Origin: Pleurodeles waltl
Taxonomy: Eukaryota; Chordata; Amphibia; Caudata; Salamandridae
DNA: 64,000 bases
NCBI RefSeq assembly: GCF_031143425.1
Contig: NC_090447.1
Location: 30,408,238 to 30,472,237, forward strand
Direction: 5' to 3'
Each line of letters starts with the position of its first letter. The first letter of the stretch is position 1. The notes beneath the pieces are model-generated. The model was not told the origin of the DNA and searched no databases. It saw nothing but the letters and a program-made list of their open reading frames with translations. Positions 1-12,371 of the stretch are shown here, one piece after another. The position numbers and the translations under genes were made by a program.

Positions 1-3000
1 GGGGGTGACTGCTACTGCCATGACAAGGCCCCTGTGATGCTGCTGACATAGGGTCACACATAGAGTAGGTGTCAGACTCCAGGGGGTGACTGCTACTGCC
101 ATGACAAGGCCCCTGTGATGCTGCAGACACAGTGTCACACACTAGAGTAGGTGTCAGACTCCAGGGGGGTGACTGCTACTGCCATGACAAGGCCCCTGTG
201 ATGCTGCTGACACAGAGTTACACACTAGAGTAGGCGTCAGACTCTGGGGAGGGGGGGGTGACTGCTACTGCCATTACAAGGCCCTGTGATGCTGCAGACA
301 GTGTCACACACTAGAGTAGGCTTCAGACTCCAGCGGGTGACTGTTACTGCCATGACAAGGCCCCTGTGATGCTGCTGACACAGGGTCACACACTAGAGTA
401 GGTGTCACACTCCAGGGGGTGACTGCTACTGCCATGACAAGGCCCCTGTGATGCTGCTGACACAGTGTCACACACTAGAGTAGGTGTCAGACTCCAGGGG
501 GTGACTGCTGCTGCCATGACAAGGCCTGTGATGCTGCAGACACAGTGTCACACATAGAGTAGGCGTCAGACTCCGGGGGTGACTGCTACTGCCATGACAA
601 GGCCCCTGTGATGCTGCTGACACAGGGTCACACAGTAGAGTAGGCGTCAGACTCCGGGGGGGTGACTGTTACTGCCATGACAAGGCCCTGTGATGCTACT
701 GACACAGTGTCACACTAGAGTAGGTGTCAGACCCCAGGGGGTGAATGCTACTGCCATGACAAGGCCCCTGTGAAGTTGCTGACACAGGGTCACACACTAG
801 AGTAGGCGTCAGACTCCAGGGGGTGACTGCTACTGCCATGACACGGCCCCTGTGATGCTGCAGACACAGTGTCATACACTAGAGTAGGTGTCAGACCCCA
901 GGGGGTGACTGCTAATGCCATGACAAGGCCCTGTGATGCTGCTGACACAGTGTCACACTAGAGTAGGTGTCAGACCCCAGTGGGTGACTGCTACTGCCAT
1001 GTCAAGGTCCCTATGATGCTGCTGACACAGGGTCAGGGGTGACTGCTGCAGCCATGACAAGGCCCCTGTGATGCTGCTGACACATGGTCACACATTAGAG
1101 TAGGTGTCAGACTCCAGGGGGTGACTGCTACTGCCATGACAAGGCCCCTGTGATGCTGCTGACACATGGTCACACACTAGGGTAGGTGTCAGACCCCAGG
1201 GGGTGGGTGCTACTGCCATGACAAGGCTCCTGTGATGCTGCTGACACAGTGTCACGTATTAGAGTAGGCGTCAGACTCCAGGGGGTGACTGCTACAGCCA
1301 TGACAAGGCTCCTGTGATGCTGCTGACACAGTGTCACACACTAGAGTAGGTGTCAGACCCCAGGGGGTGAATGCTACTGCCATGACAAGGCCCCTGTGAA
1401 GCTGCTGACACAGGGTCAAACACTAGAGTAGGCGTCAGACTCCAGGGGGTGACAGCTAGTGCCATGACACGGCCCCTGTGATGCTGCAGACACAGTGTCA
1501 CACACTAGAGTAGGTGTCAGACCCCAGGGGGTGACTGCTAGTGCCATGACAAGACCCTGTGATGCTGCTGAGACAGGGTCACACACTAGAGTAGGCGCCA
1601 GACTCCGGGGGGGTGGGTGCTACTGCCATGACAAGGCCTGTGATGCTGCTGACACAGTGTCACCTATTAGAGTAGGCGTCAGACTCCAGGGGGTGACTGC
1701 TACAGCCATGACAAGGCTCCTGTGATGCTGCTGACACAGTGTCACCTATTAGAGTAGGCGTCAGACTCCAGGGGGTGACTGCTACAGGCATGACAAGGCT
1801 CCTGTGATGCTGCTGACACAGTGTCACACACTAGAGTAGGTGTCAGACTCCAGGGGGTGACTGCTACTGCCATGACAAGGCCCCTGTGATGCTGCTGACA
1901 CATGGTCACACACTAGAGTAGGTGTCAGACCCCAGGGGGTGAGTGCTACTGCCATGACAAGGCCCTGTGATGCGGCAGACACAGGGTCACACACTAGAGT
2001 AGGCGTCGGACTTCAGGGGGTGACTGCTACTGCCATGACAAGGTCCCTGTGATGCTGCTGACACAGGGTCACACACTAGAGTAGGTGTCAGACCCCAGGG
2101 GGTGAGTGCTACTGCCATGACAAGGCCCTGTGATGCTGCTGACACAGGGTCACACACTAGATTAGGTGTCAGACCCCAGGGGGTGAGTGTTACTGCCATG
2201 ACAAGGCCTGTGATGCTGCAGACACAGTGTCACACACTAGAGTAGGCGTCAGACATCCAGAGGGTGACTGTTACTGCCATGACAAGGTCCCTATGATGCT
2301 GCTGACACAGGGTCACACACTAGAGTAGGTGTCAGACCCCAGGGGGTGACTGCTACTGCCATGACAAGGCCCTGTGATGCTGCACACAGTGTCATACACT
2401 AGAGTAGGTGTCAGACCCCAGGGGGTGACTGCTAATGCCATGACAAGGCCCTGTGATGCTGCTGACACAGTGTCACACTAGAGTAGGTGTCAGACCCCAG
2501 TGGGTGACTGCTACTGCCATGTCAAGGTCCCTATGATGCTGCTGACACAGGGTCAGGGGTGACTGCTGCAGCCATGACAAGGCCCCTGTGATGCTGCTGA
2601 CACATGGTCACACATTAGAGTAGGTGTCAGACTCCAGGGGGTGACTGCTACTGCCATGACAAGGCCCCTGTGATGCTGCTGACACATGGTCACACACTAG
2701 AGTAGGTGTCAGACCCCAGGGGGTGGGTGCTACTGCCATGACAAGGCTCCTGTGATGCTGCTGACACAGTGTCACGTATTAGAGTAGGCGTCAGACTCCA
2801 GGGGGTGACTGCTACAGCCATGACAAGGCTCCTGTGATGCTGCTGACACAGTGTCACACACTAGAGTAGGTGTCAGTCTCCAGGGGGTGACTGCTACTGC
2901 CATGACAAGGCCTGTGATGCTGCAGACACAGTGTCACACATAGAGTAGGTGTCAGACTCCGGGGGTGACTGCTACTGCCATGGCAAGGCCCCTGTGATGC

Positions 3001-6000
3001 TGCTGACACAGGGTCACACACTAGAGTAGGCGTCAGACTCCAGGGGGTTGACTGTTACTGCCATGACAAGGCCCTGTGATGCTGCTGACACAGTGTCACA
3101 CTAGAGTAGGTGTCAGACCCCAGGGGGTGAATGCTACTGCCATGACAAGGCCCCTGTGAAGCTGCTGACACAGGGTCAAACACTAGAGTAGGCGTCAGAC
3201 TCCAGGGGGTGACAGCTAGTGCCATGACACGGCCCCTGTGATGCTGCAGACACAGTGTCACACACTAGAGTAGGTGTCAGACCCCAGGGGGTGACTGCTA
3301 GTGCCATGACAAGACCCTGTGATGCTGCTGAGACAGGGTCACACACTAGAGTAGGCGCCAGACTCCGGGGGGTGGGTGCTACTGCCATGACAAGGCCTGT
3401 GATGCTGCTGACACAGTGTCACCTATTAGAGTAGGCGTCAGACTCCAGGGGGTGACTGCTACAGCCATGACAAGGCTCCTGTGATGCTGCTGACACAGTG
3501 TCACCTATTAGAGTAGGCGTCAGACTCCAGGGGGTGACTGCTACAGGCATGACAAGGCTCCTGTGATGCTGCTGACACAGTGTCACACACTAGAGTAGGT
3601 GTCAGACTCCAGGGGGTGACTGCTACTGCCATGACAAGGCCCCTGTGATGCTGCTGACACATGGTCACACACTAGAGTAGGTGTCAGACCCCAGGGGGTG
3701 AGTGCTACTGCCATGACAAGGCCCTGTGATGCGGCAGACACAGGGTCACACACTAGAGTAGGCGTCGGACTTCAGGGGGTGACTGCTACTGCCATGACAA
3801 GGTCCCTGTGATGCTGCTGACACAGGGTCACACACTAGAGTAGGTGTCAGACCCCAGGGGGTGAGTGCTACTGCCATGACAAGGCCCTGTGATGCTGCTG
3901 ACACAGGGTCACACACTAGATTAGGTGTCAGACCCCAGGGGGTGAGTGTTACTGCCATGACAAGGCCTGTGATGCTGCAGACACAGTGTCACACACTAGA
4001 GTAGGCGTCAGACATCCAGAGGGTGACTGTTACTGCCATGACAAGGTCCCTATGATGCTGCTGACACAGGGTCACACACTAGAGTAGGTGTCAGACCCCA
4101 GGGGGTGACTGCTACTGCCATGACAAGGCCCTGTGATGCTGCACACAGTGTTACACACTAGAGTAGGTGTCAGACCCCAGGGGGTGACTGCTAGTGCCAT
4201 GACAAGGCCCCTGTGATGCTGCAGACACAGTTTCACACACTAGAGTAGGTGTCAGACTCCAGGGGGTGACTGCTTCTGCCATGACAAGGGCCTGTGATGC
4301 TGCCGACACAGGGTCACACCCTAGTGTAGGTGTCAGACCCCAGGGGGTGACTGCTACTGCCATGACAAGGTCCCTTTGATGCTGCTGACACAGTGTCACA
4401 CACATAGAGTAGATGTCAGACTCCAGGGGGTGACTGCTACTGCCATGACAAGGTCCCTTTGATGCTGCTGACACAGTGTCACACTAGAGTAGGTGTCAGA
4501 CTCCGGGAGTGACTGCTACTGCCATGACAAGGCCCTTGTAATGCTGCTGACGCAGTGTCACACATAGAGTAGATGTCAGACTCCAGGGGGTGACTGCTAC
4601 TGCCATGACAAGGCCCCTGTGATGCTGCTGACACAGTGTCACACACTAGAGTAGGCGTCGGACTTCAGGGGGTGACTGCTACTGCCATGACAAGGTCCCT
4701 GTGATGCTGCTGACACAGGGTCACACACTAGAGTAGGTGTCAGACCCCAGGGGGTGAGTGCTACTGCCATGACAAGGCCCTGTGATGCTGCTGACACAGG
4801 GTCACACACTAGATTAGGTGTCAGACCCCAGGGGGTGACTGCTAGAGCCATGATAAGGCCCTGTGATGCTGCATACACAGTGTCACACACTAGAGTAGGT
4901 GTCAGACCCCAGGGGGTGACTGCTAGTGCCATGACAAGGCCCCTGTGATGCTGCAGACACAGTGTCACACACTAGAGTAGGCGTCAGACTCCAGGGGGGT
5001 GACTGCTACTGCCATGACAAGGCCCTGTGATGCTGCAGACACAGTGTCACACACTAGAGTAGGTGTCAGACTCCCGGGGGTGACTGCTTCTGCCATGACA
5101 AGGGCCTGTGATGCTGCTGACACAGGGTCACACCCTAGAGTAGGTGTCAGACCCCAGGGGGTGACTGCTACTGCCATGACAAGGTCCCTTTGATGCTGCT
5201 GACACAGTGTCACACTAGAGTAGGTGTCAGACTCCGGGAGTGACTGCTACTGCCATGACAAGGCCCTTGTAATGCTGCTGACACAGTGTCACACATAGAG
5301 TAGATGTCAGACTCCAGGGGGTGACTGCTACTGCCATGACAAGGCCCCTGTGATGCTGCATACAGTGTCACACACTAGAGTAGGTGTCAGACCCCAGGGG
5401 GTGACTGCTACTGCCATGACAAGGCCCTGTGATGCGGCAGACACAGGGTCACACACTAGAGTAGGCGTCGGACTTCAGGGGGTGACTGCTACTGCCATGA
5501 CAAGGTCCTTGTGATGCTGCTGACACAGGGTCACACACTAGAGTAGGTGTCAGACCCCAGGGGGTGAGTGCTACTGCCATGACAAGGCCCTGTGATGCTG
5601 CTGACACAGGGTCACACACTAGATTAGGTGTCAGACCCCAGGGGGTGAGTGTTACTGCCATGACAAGGCCTGTGATGCTGCAGACACAGTGTCACACACT
5701 AGAGTAGGCGTCAGACTCCAGAGGGTGACTGTTACTGCCATGACAAGGTCCCTATGATGCTGCTGACACAGGGTCACACACTAGAGTAGGTGTCAGACCC
5801 CAGGGGGTGACTGCTACTGCCATGACAAGGCCCTGTGATGCTGCACACAGTGTTACACACTAGAGTAGGTGTCAGACCCCAGGGGGTGACTGCTAGTGCC
5901 ATGACAAGGCCCCTGTGATGCTGCAGACACAGTTTCACACACTAGAGTAGGCGTCAGACTCCAGGGGGGTGACTGCTACTGCCATGACAAGACCCTGTGA

Positions 6001-7324
6001 TGCTGCAGACACAGTGTTACACATAGAGTAGGTGTCAGACTCCAGGGGGTGACTGCTTCTGCCATGACAAGGGCCTGTGATGCTGCCGACACAGGGTCAC
6101 ACCCTAGTGTAGGTGTCAGACCCCAGGGGGTGACTGCTACTGCCATGACAAGGTCCCTTTGATGCTGCTGACACAGTGTCACACATAGAGTAGATGTCAG
6201 ACTCCAGGGGGTGACTGCTACTGCCATGACAAGGTCCCTTTGATGCTGCTGACACAGTGTCACACTAGAGTAGGTGTCAGACTCCGGGAGTGACTGCTAC
6301 TGCCATGACAAGGCCCTTGTAATGCTGCTGACGCAGTGTCACACATAGAGTAGATGTCAGACTCCAGGGGGTGACTGCTACTGCCATGACAAGGCCCCTG
6401 TGATGCTGCTGACACAGTGTCACACACTAGAGTAGGCGTCGGACTTCAGGGGGTGACTGCTACTGCCATGACAAGGTCCCTGTGATGCTGCTGACACAGG
6501 GTCACACACTAGAGTAGGTGTCAGACCCCAGGGGGTGAGTGCTACTGCCATGACAAGGCTCTGTGATGCTGCTGACACAGGGTCACACACTAGATTAGGT
6601 GTCAGACCCCAGGGGGTGACTGCTATAGCCATGACAAGGCCCTGTGATGCTGCATACACAGTGTCACACACTAGAGTAGGTGTCAGACCCCAGGGGGTGA
6701 CTGCTAGTGCCATGACAAGGCCCCTGTGATGCTGCAGACACAGTGTCACACACTAGAGTAGGCGTCAGACTCCAGGGGGGTGGCTGCTACTGCCATGACA
6801 AGGCCCTGTGATGCTGCAGACACAGTGTCACACACTAGAGTAGGTGTCAGACTCCAGGGGGTGACTGCTTCTGCCATGACAAGGGCCTGTGATGCTGCTG
6901 ACACAGGGTCACACCCTAGAGTAGGTGTCAGACCCCAGGGGGTGACTGCTACTGCCATGACAAGGTCCCTTTATACTGCTGACACAGTGTCACACTAGAG
7001 TAGGTGTCAGACTCCGGGAGTGACTGCTACTGCCATGACAAGGCCCTTGTAATGCTGCTGACACAGTGTCACACACTAGAGTAGGTGTCAGACCCCAGGG
7101 GGTGACTGCTACTGCCATGACAAGGCCCTTGTAATGCTGCTGACACAGTGTCACACATAGAGTAGATGTCAGACTCCAGGGGGTGACCGCTACTGCCATG
7201 ACAAGGTCCCTGTGATGCTGCTGACACAGGGTCACACACAGTGTAGGTGTCAGACTCTGGGGGTGACTGCTACTGCACTGACAAGGCCCCTGTGATGCTG
7301 CTGACACAGGGTCACACACTAGAG
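1..7324. repeat. 81-bp minisatellite array, about 90 copies, running off the left edge
   Basis: The unit reads GGGGGTGACTGCTACTGCC, then ATGACAAGGCCCCTGTGATG, then a CTGCTGACACAGGGTCACAC segment and ACTAGAGTAGGTGTCAGAC. Its period is 81 bp, for example starts at positions 1 and 82. Units differ by substitutions (CAGACACAGTGTCA versus CTGACACAGGGTCA) and by small deletions such as the shortened unit near 1021-1045. Because 81 is a multiple of three, stop-free stretches of 60-110 codons recur on both strands. They carry no known domain and I read them as artefacts. The array is still in progress at base 1, so its true length is unknown. It ends sharply at CACACACTAGAG before unique sequence. 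Confidence 0.97.
1361..4149. repeat. Higher-order duplication inside the 81-bp array (about 1.76-kb offset)
   Basis: The block at about 1361-2390 recurs almost base for base at about 3121-4149. The offset is 1760 bp and becomes 1759 bp after a single-G difference near 1610. Diagnostic variants kept in both copies are GGGTGAATGCTACTG, the TGAGACAGGG unit, the CAGGCATGACAAGG unit and the CGTCGGACTTCAGGG unit. An overlapping duplication with offset 1520 links about 867-1365 to 2387-2885. Further offsets of about 1703 (3746 to 5449) and 1781 (4639 to 6420) continue the pattern. The array therefore grew by copying kilobase blocks as well as single units. Confidence 0.85.
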
Positions 7325-7727
7325 TCTAAACTTAGACTTCAGGTCTAAACTTGTACTTTTGCTTTAAGTTTAATGGCCCATTTGTTCTTTTTGCAGCATT
7401 ACTAAGCCCAGTAACAAGGGAGTAGCCAGAGGAATAAAATACCCCCACTTTGAACACCATATAGCGCCGCGTGTCTGAGCACAGTGAGTGATCCCAACCC
7501 TTCCTGTGAAGTGCTACAGGGGTTGTACCCTTTAGAAAATTTGCAGAAAACTGTGCAAACCGATGGACATTGCATCAGGGGTTTAAAGCACTCCGGCTCC
7601 AAGCTACACATTTACCAATACTGACAAGTATCTCACTCATTCTTTGCTCCTTTCCATCTTCTGTCTTTCATTTTATGTTTCTCTCTTTCCGTCATCTTTC
7701 TATTGTTTCGTCTTTCATTCTTTCATT
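7325..7727. other. Unassigned spacer between array and LINE
   Basis: About 400 bp of non-tandem sequence. It starts with two TCTAAACTT copies 20 bp apart. From about 7620 it becomes pyrimidine-rich (TTTC/CATTC runs), the same composition as the sequence after the LINE at 8430. That supports the LINE having inserted into this tract. No gene is recognised. Confidence 0.5.
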
Positions 7728-7729
7728 TA

Positions 7730-8290
7730 GCAGTAGCTACCAAGAATGTGGCGGCTTCTTGCTATGGCATCATCAGAGGACTTCGACCTATCCTCAAATT
7801 CTTTGATGCACCTACAAGACAGCTGGTGGTTGAAGCATCAGTGCTGTCTAGGTTGGACTATGCCAACTCCCTATTGGCGGGGATAAACCAGTCAGAATTT
7901 CGGCGGCTCCAGCGGGTTCAAAACACTGCGGCCCGACTGGTGACTGGTCTCCCCAGGCGATGTTCGGTGTCCAATACTCTGCGCTCTCTCCACTGGCTCC
8001 CTGTGCAACAGAGGATTAGATTTAAGGTTCTCTGTTTTGCATTTAAAATCTTAAAAGGTACTTCCCCGCAAATCATGGAGAAATTGCTGATTCCTTATGT
8101 TCCCTCTCGCACTCTTAGATCGTTAGGCCAGAACTTAGCAGTGGTTCCGCGCTTTAAGCTGAGCAGAATTGGGGGCCGCTCCTTTCGAGTCCTGGCAGCG
8201 TGTTGGTGGAATTCTCTTCCTCCACAAATCCGGGCCATTGATGAGCTCCTTCAGTTTAGGCGTGCTATTAAGACCTTTTTATTTGTGTAA
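7730..8290 (+). pseudogene. C-terminal fragment of LINE reverse transcriptase
   Basis: This is an uninterrupted frame of about 186 codons ending at TAA. It contains the motifs that follow the catalytic palm in L2/CR1-type reverse transcriptases: SRLDYANSLLAG, RLQRVQNTAARLV, LHWLPVQQRIRFKVL, FKILKGTSP and a final WNSLPPQIR. The catalytic YxDD box and the endonuclease domain lie upstream and are absent, so no enzyme can be made. The frame is open across the whole fragment, which suggests a fairly young insertion compared with the decayed Ty3 pol at 38 kb. An ATG at 7703 lies in the flanking pyrimidine tract and is not a real start. Confidence 0.88.
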
Positions 8291-8400
8291 GCTTATTTGT
8301 TGTGTTTTTTTTCTTCTTTTGCCCGTTTTTAGTGTTGTGTTGTGTTTACCTTCTCAAAGCGCCGGGACGCCCCTTTGCTGGGGCAGCTGTGCGCGGTACA

Positions 8401-8429
8401 AATAAAAATAACATAACATAACATAACAT
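8401..8429 (+). repeat. AATAAA and (ACATA)n tail of the LINE
   Basis: AATAAA at 8401-8406 is followed by about four ACATA pentamers. This marks the 3' terminus of the LINE and lies about 110 bp after the reverse-transcriptase stop codon. Confidence 0.8.
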
Positions 8430-9231
8430 TTGTTCTGTGCATTCTTCTCCGTCTGTCCATATTTCTAACTTGCTGTCCGTGTTATTCCTTTATTCTTACC
8501 ATGCGTCTGTTCTTTCCTTCGCACCTTTTCCATCTTTTCTTTTAGTCTCCTTTCATTCGTTAATTCTTTCTTTTCTTCTATTGCTCTTCCTTTCATCTCA
8601 CATTTTTTTTCTATTACATTATATTTTCTGTCTTTCTCTTCTTCCTTTTTCTGTTTTGTTACATTTCCCTACTTACTTTCTACTTTCCATCCTTCATTCC
8701 TTTTCTTCATTATTCTTCAACAACGTTTTTCTTCATTTCAAGTCTTGTGCCCTCTTCCTACCGTGCGTCTTTTTCCTTTCTCCCTTCATTACGTGCATTC
8801 CGGTTTCTCTCCTTCGCGCTCGCGCTCCATTTGCCTGTAACTTATTTTTAATCTGCCATTTTACTATTTTTTCGTTCTTTGCCCCAGTATTTCCGGCTGT
8901 GTTGTGCATCTCTCGGTTCCCGCCTCGCAGCTGTTACTGTCGGTCATTGGTGCTGCGTTTATTCCTTTCTGACCTGAGAGCCCCTGGCAGCCGGAGACGA
9001 AGGTTCAGGAGGGACAAGGAACAGTTCATTCTGCTACAGCAGCGCCCCCGCCTGAGCTGGAACAGGGGGTGCCTCTCTGCGCCCCTGGGGTAGTTAGAAA
9101 AAACATAAAGTACCCCCCCCCCCACCACCGGGACCGAGTCTCAGGCAGCTCTGAGCGAGCGTTGGGGAGGGCACCCAAGCACCTCTGACACCTCCTCTCA
9201 CACCTCCCCCTCCTCTCCAGCTCCCATGGAT
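8430..9231. other. Pyrimidine-rich low-complexity tract, then a GC-richer patch
   Basis: From 8430 to about 8900 the plus strand is dominated by T and C (TTTCTTC, CCTTTCATTC). This yields a 218-codon open frame from 8437 that is only Ser/Phe/Leu-rich low complexity. From about 8950 to 9231 the sequence is GC-richer, with a 13-base C run near 9112-9124. A first-exon or SINE origin is possible for that part, but I see no diagnostic motif. Confidence 0.5.
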
Positions 9232-9720
9232 CCCTCCACCTACGCCAACCTCCTTTGTGCTTTCACTCCTTCCTTTTCATTCATCCGTCCTCCCTTCTGT
9301 ACATCCACCCGCACTTCTTCTTTCCTCCCTTCACTCCATCTTTTATCCCATCCATTTACCCTTCTCTCCAATCATCCTTCTCCCATCGAACCGCTACCCA
9401 TTCTTCTCGCCATCACCCCTTTTCTCATTCATCCCTTCATTCTTCTCTCAATCACCCCTTTTCTCATTCATCCCTTCATTCTTCTCTCCATCACCTCTTT
9501 TCTCATTCATCCCTTCATTCTTCTCTCCATCACCCTTTTCATCCCTTCATTCTTCTCTCCATCACCTCTTTTCTCATTCGTCCCTTCAGTCTCCTCCCCA
9601 TCTCTGACTTCATCGTACCCTCCATCTTTTACTCCACCGCCCTTTCCATCCATCTATGCATTCATCCGCCCATCCTCCTCTCCATCCCACCTTTGCCGCT
9701 CCCCTCCCTCCTTACCTTCA
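9232..9720. repeat. CT-rich minisatellite with 39-bp units
   Basis: Between about 9411 and 9599 a unit of about 39 bp (CACCCCTTTTCTCATTCATC followed by CCTTCATTCTTCTCTCAAT) is repeated about five times, one copy shortened. The flanks are the same CATTC/TCC composition without a clear period. Overlapping frames of 116-181 codons here are products of the stop-poor pyrimidine sequence. Confidence 0.85.
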
Positions 9721-10195
9721 CTGCGGGCGGTTGTATCTAGGGAGCTTCTCAGAGAGCAGAGTGTCTTGTGAAAGTGAGAAAAGCCAGAAACTAAACTTCA
9801 GTGTTTCGTGTTACACAGAACTGCCTAGTGCCCCACCCCACTCCCCCCCAAAGCCAAGCTCCTCAAGTGGGGACGGGGTTTCTGAGGCCCCTAACAGAGC
9901 CCCTGCCGGGCCTGCTGAAAGGTATTATATTACCAACCGTCCCCCCCCGTCCCCCACCTCCATCTCAGGTGCTGTCAGGCAGATGGTACTCTCCTTCACC
10001 CGGAAGTAAATGTGCCTCAGAGCTCAACGGCCAATGTTTGCTACCAGCGCTGGGCTGGCTGGTGTGTTTGTGATTGCTCATTAACAATTTACAAGTATTA
10101 TTTAATTCTAGAAACTGAGACACAACAGCTCCTATAAGAGGCGGCAGAAAGATAGCTGCCCGGATGAAAGAGGTCATAGGACAAGCTGCCCCTGA
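9721..10195. other. Unassigned sequence
   Basis: About 475 bp of ordinary complexity with C-runs near 9830-9960. I see no repeat, transposon end or convincing coding signal. Confidence 0.4.
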
Positions 10196-10434
10196 GTGAG
10201 TACCCTCCGCTGCAGTGAGTACCCTCTGCTGCAGTGTTGCAGTACCCTCAGCTGCAGTGAGTACCCTCTGCTGCAGTGAGTACCCTCAGCTGCAGTGAGT
10301 ACCCTCTGCTGCAGTGTTGCAGTACCCTCCGCTGCAGTGAGTACCCTCTGCTGCAGTGTTGCAGTACCCTCAGCTGCAGTGAGTACCCTCTGCTGCATTG
10401 AGTACCCTCTGCTGCAGTGAGTACCCCCTGCTGC
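10196..10434. repeat. 19-bp minisatellite (AGTACCCTCTGCTGCAGTG)
   Basis: About a dozen copies, with alternating CTCTGCTGCAG and CTCAGCTGCAG versions. At three places a short TTGC spacer follows the unit. The CTGCTGCAG and CAGCTGCAG cores contain PstI-like and E-box-like palindromes. I regard this as composition, not function. Confidence 0.93.
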
Positions 10435-10559
10435 ATCGGCACAGCCAGTAGGTCTTACTTATGCAAGAGCTACTGGCTTTGTCCATATGCCTTAGCCATG
10501 TTGCACACCAGCGTGGCTGCTGTTCAGCATGGATACAAGTTGGTGGAGTAAAGAAGAGT

Positions 10560-12371
10560 GCCATGGGGGAGTGTCATAAAGCGGAGTGTTGTGGAGGTGA
10601 TTGGAGTGTAATGGGGTGGCGTAGAGAGTCATGGAGTGGCACAGAGTGGTGTAGAGAGTCATGGAGTGGCACAGAGTGGTGTAGAGAGTCATGGTGGCAC
10701 AGAGTGGTGTAGAGAGTTGGGTAGTTTGGAGTGTCACAGATTGGTGTAGAGAGTTGTGGAGTGTCGTGGATGGAGTAGGGTTTCGTAGGGGGGAAGGGCC
10801 TTGAGTGGAGCAGAGTGTCAGAGTGGAGTACAGAGTCAGAGTGGAGAGGCATAGAGTGCCATGGAGTGGCGTAGAGCAGAGCAGAGTGGAGTGGCATAGA
10901 GAGTGCCATGGAGTGGCGTAGAGCAGAGTGGAGTGGCATAGAGAGTGTTGCGTGGAGTGAAGTAGAGTGCTGTAGAGTAGAGTGTTGTAGAGTAGAGTGC
11001 TGTAGAGTGGAGTAGATTGTTGTGGAGTGGCATAAAGTGGAGTACTGTTGCAGAGAAGAGTAGTCTGTTGTGGAGTGGAATGGAGTAGAGTTGAGTGTCA
11101 TAGAGTGGAGTGGCATAAAGTGGCATGGAGTGGCGTATAGTGAAGTAGTTTCATAGAATAAAGTGGAGTAAAGTGGCATGGAGTGGCATAGAGAGAGATG
11201 AGTAGAGTGTCGTAGAGAGGAGTAGTGTTGTAGAGTGGCATAGAGTGGAGTGTACTTTAATGGAGTAGAGTGTAGTGTCATTGAGTGGGGTGTTGTTGAG
11301 TGGAGTAGAGTGGCCTAGAGTGAAGTGGAGTTACGCACAGGGATGTAGAGTGCACTGAATTGGAGCACAGTGGTGTAGAGTGCATTGGCTTAGAGTGCAG
11401 TGGCATAGATTAGAGTGGTGCAGAGTGGAGTGGTGCAGCCTAGAGAGCAATGGTGTAGATTGGAGTAGGGCAGGGTGGAGAGGCAAGGAGTGGAATATAG
11501 TGGCAGAGAATGCAGTGGCATAGAGTAGATTGTTTCAGAGTAGAGTGAAGTGGTGTAAAGTGGAGTGGTGCAGGGTAGAGTACAGAGGTGTAGAGTAGAG
11601 TGACAAAGAGTAGAGTGCAGTGGCACAGAGTAGGTTAGAGTGGCCTAGAGTGAAGTGGAGTTACGTACAGAGGTGTAGAGTGCACTGAATTGTAGCACAG
11701 TGGTGTACATTGGCTTAGAGTGCAGTGACATAGAGTGCAGTGGCATAGAGTATAGTGATGCACAGTAGAATAGAGTGGCGTGGAGTGCAGTGACGTAGAG
11801 TGCAATGGTGTAGAGTGGTGCAGCATGCAGTGGCATAGAGTAGAATGTTGCAGAGTAGAGTATAGTGGAATAGAGTGCAGTGGTGCAGAGTAGTTGGTGT
11901 AAAGTGCAGTGGCGTAGAGTCCATTGGTCTTTACGAAAGTGGTGTAGAGTGCATTGGCATAGAGTACAGTGATTTACAGTAGAGTGGTGTAGAGCACAGT
12001 GGCGTGGAATAGAGTGGAATAGAGTCGTTTAGAGTGGTGCAGTGTAGATTGTAGTGGCTTGAGTACAGTGGCATAGAGTGGAGTAGAGTGCATAGATTGC
12101 TGTGGCATAGAGTGCAGTTGTGTAGAGTATTTCAAAGTAGCGTGAAGTGGCATAAAATGGAATGGTGCAGAGCAGAGTGGAGTGGAGCAGGGTAGAGTGC
12201 ATTGGCATACAGTGAAGTGTTGCAGAGTAGAGTGGTATAGAGTGGAGTGGCGCAGAATGGAGTGGTGCAGAGTAGAGTGGAGTGGCCTAGACTAGAGAGG
12301 TATAGAGTGCAGTGGCGAAGAGTACAGTATGGCATAATAGAGTTGGCCTAGAGTAAAGTGGAGTAAAGAGG
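10560..12371. repeat. Degenerate G/A/T-rich array, GTGGAGTAGAGTGGC type, part 1 of 3
   Basis: The sequence is almost wholly made of 5-10 bp words such as GAGTGG, GTAGAGTG and GGCATAGAGTGCA, in loosely repeated order. The plus strand is rich in G and A and poor in C. A more regular stretch at 10620-10720 repeats TCATGGAGTGGCACAGAGTGGTGTAGAGAG in a 30-bp period. The minus strand gives long Ser/Thr/Leu/His-rich open frames (up to 235 codons, 10574-11281) that merely translate the repeat. The array resumes at 14766 and 17466; the two gaps are exactly the two solo LTRs. Confidence 0.93.

Larger units (their letters stand above)
7728..8429 (+). mobile_element. 5'-truncated L2-like LINE (3' end only)
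   Basis: A fragment of about 0.7 kb holds the last part of a LINE reverse-transcriptase ORF, a short 3' UTR and a microsatellite-like tail. The left end abuts a CT-rich tract with no UTR or start, which is the 5' truncation typical of target-primed reverse transcription. The 3' UTR has a TCAAAGCGCC segment and GCGCGGTACAAATAAA, resembling the conserved 3' end shared by L2-type LINEs and SINEs that use them. The tail is ACATA repeated, as expected for L2/CR1-group elements, which end in short tandem repeats rather than poly-A. I could not define a clean target-site duplication. L2 is preferred over CR1, but the clade was not tested. Confidence 0.85.

Noticed and set aside
1..7324. Telomeric or rDNA-spacer origin of the 81-bp array
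   Set aside because: No TTAGGG tracts and no rRNA sequence occur anywhere in the window.
9220..9260. Gene start at CCCATGGATCC after a GC-rich leader
   Set aside because: The frame runs straight into CT-rich minisatellite and encodes only low complexity.
8437..9771. Frames of 218 and 181 codons in CT-rich DNA
   Set aside because: They are Ser/Phe/Pro/Leu low complexity caused by a pyrimidine tract and a 39-bp minisatellite.
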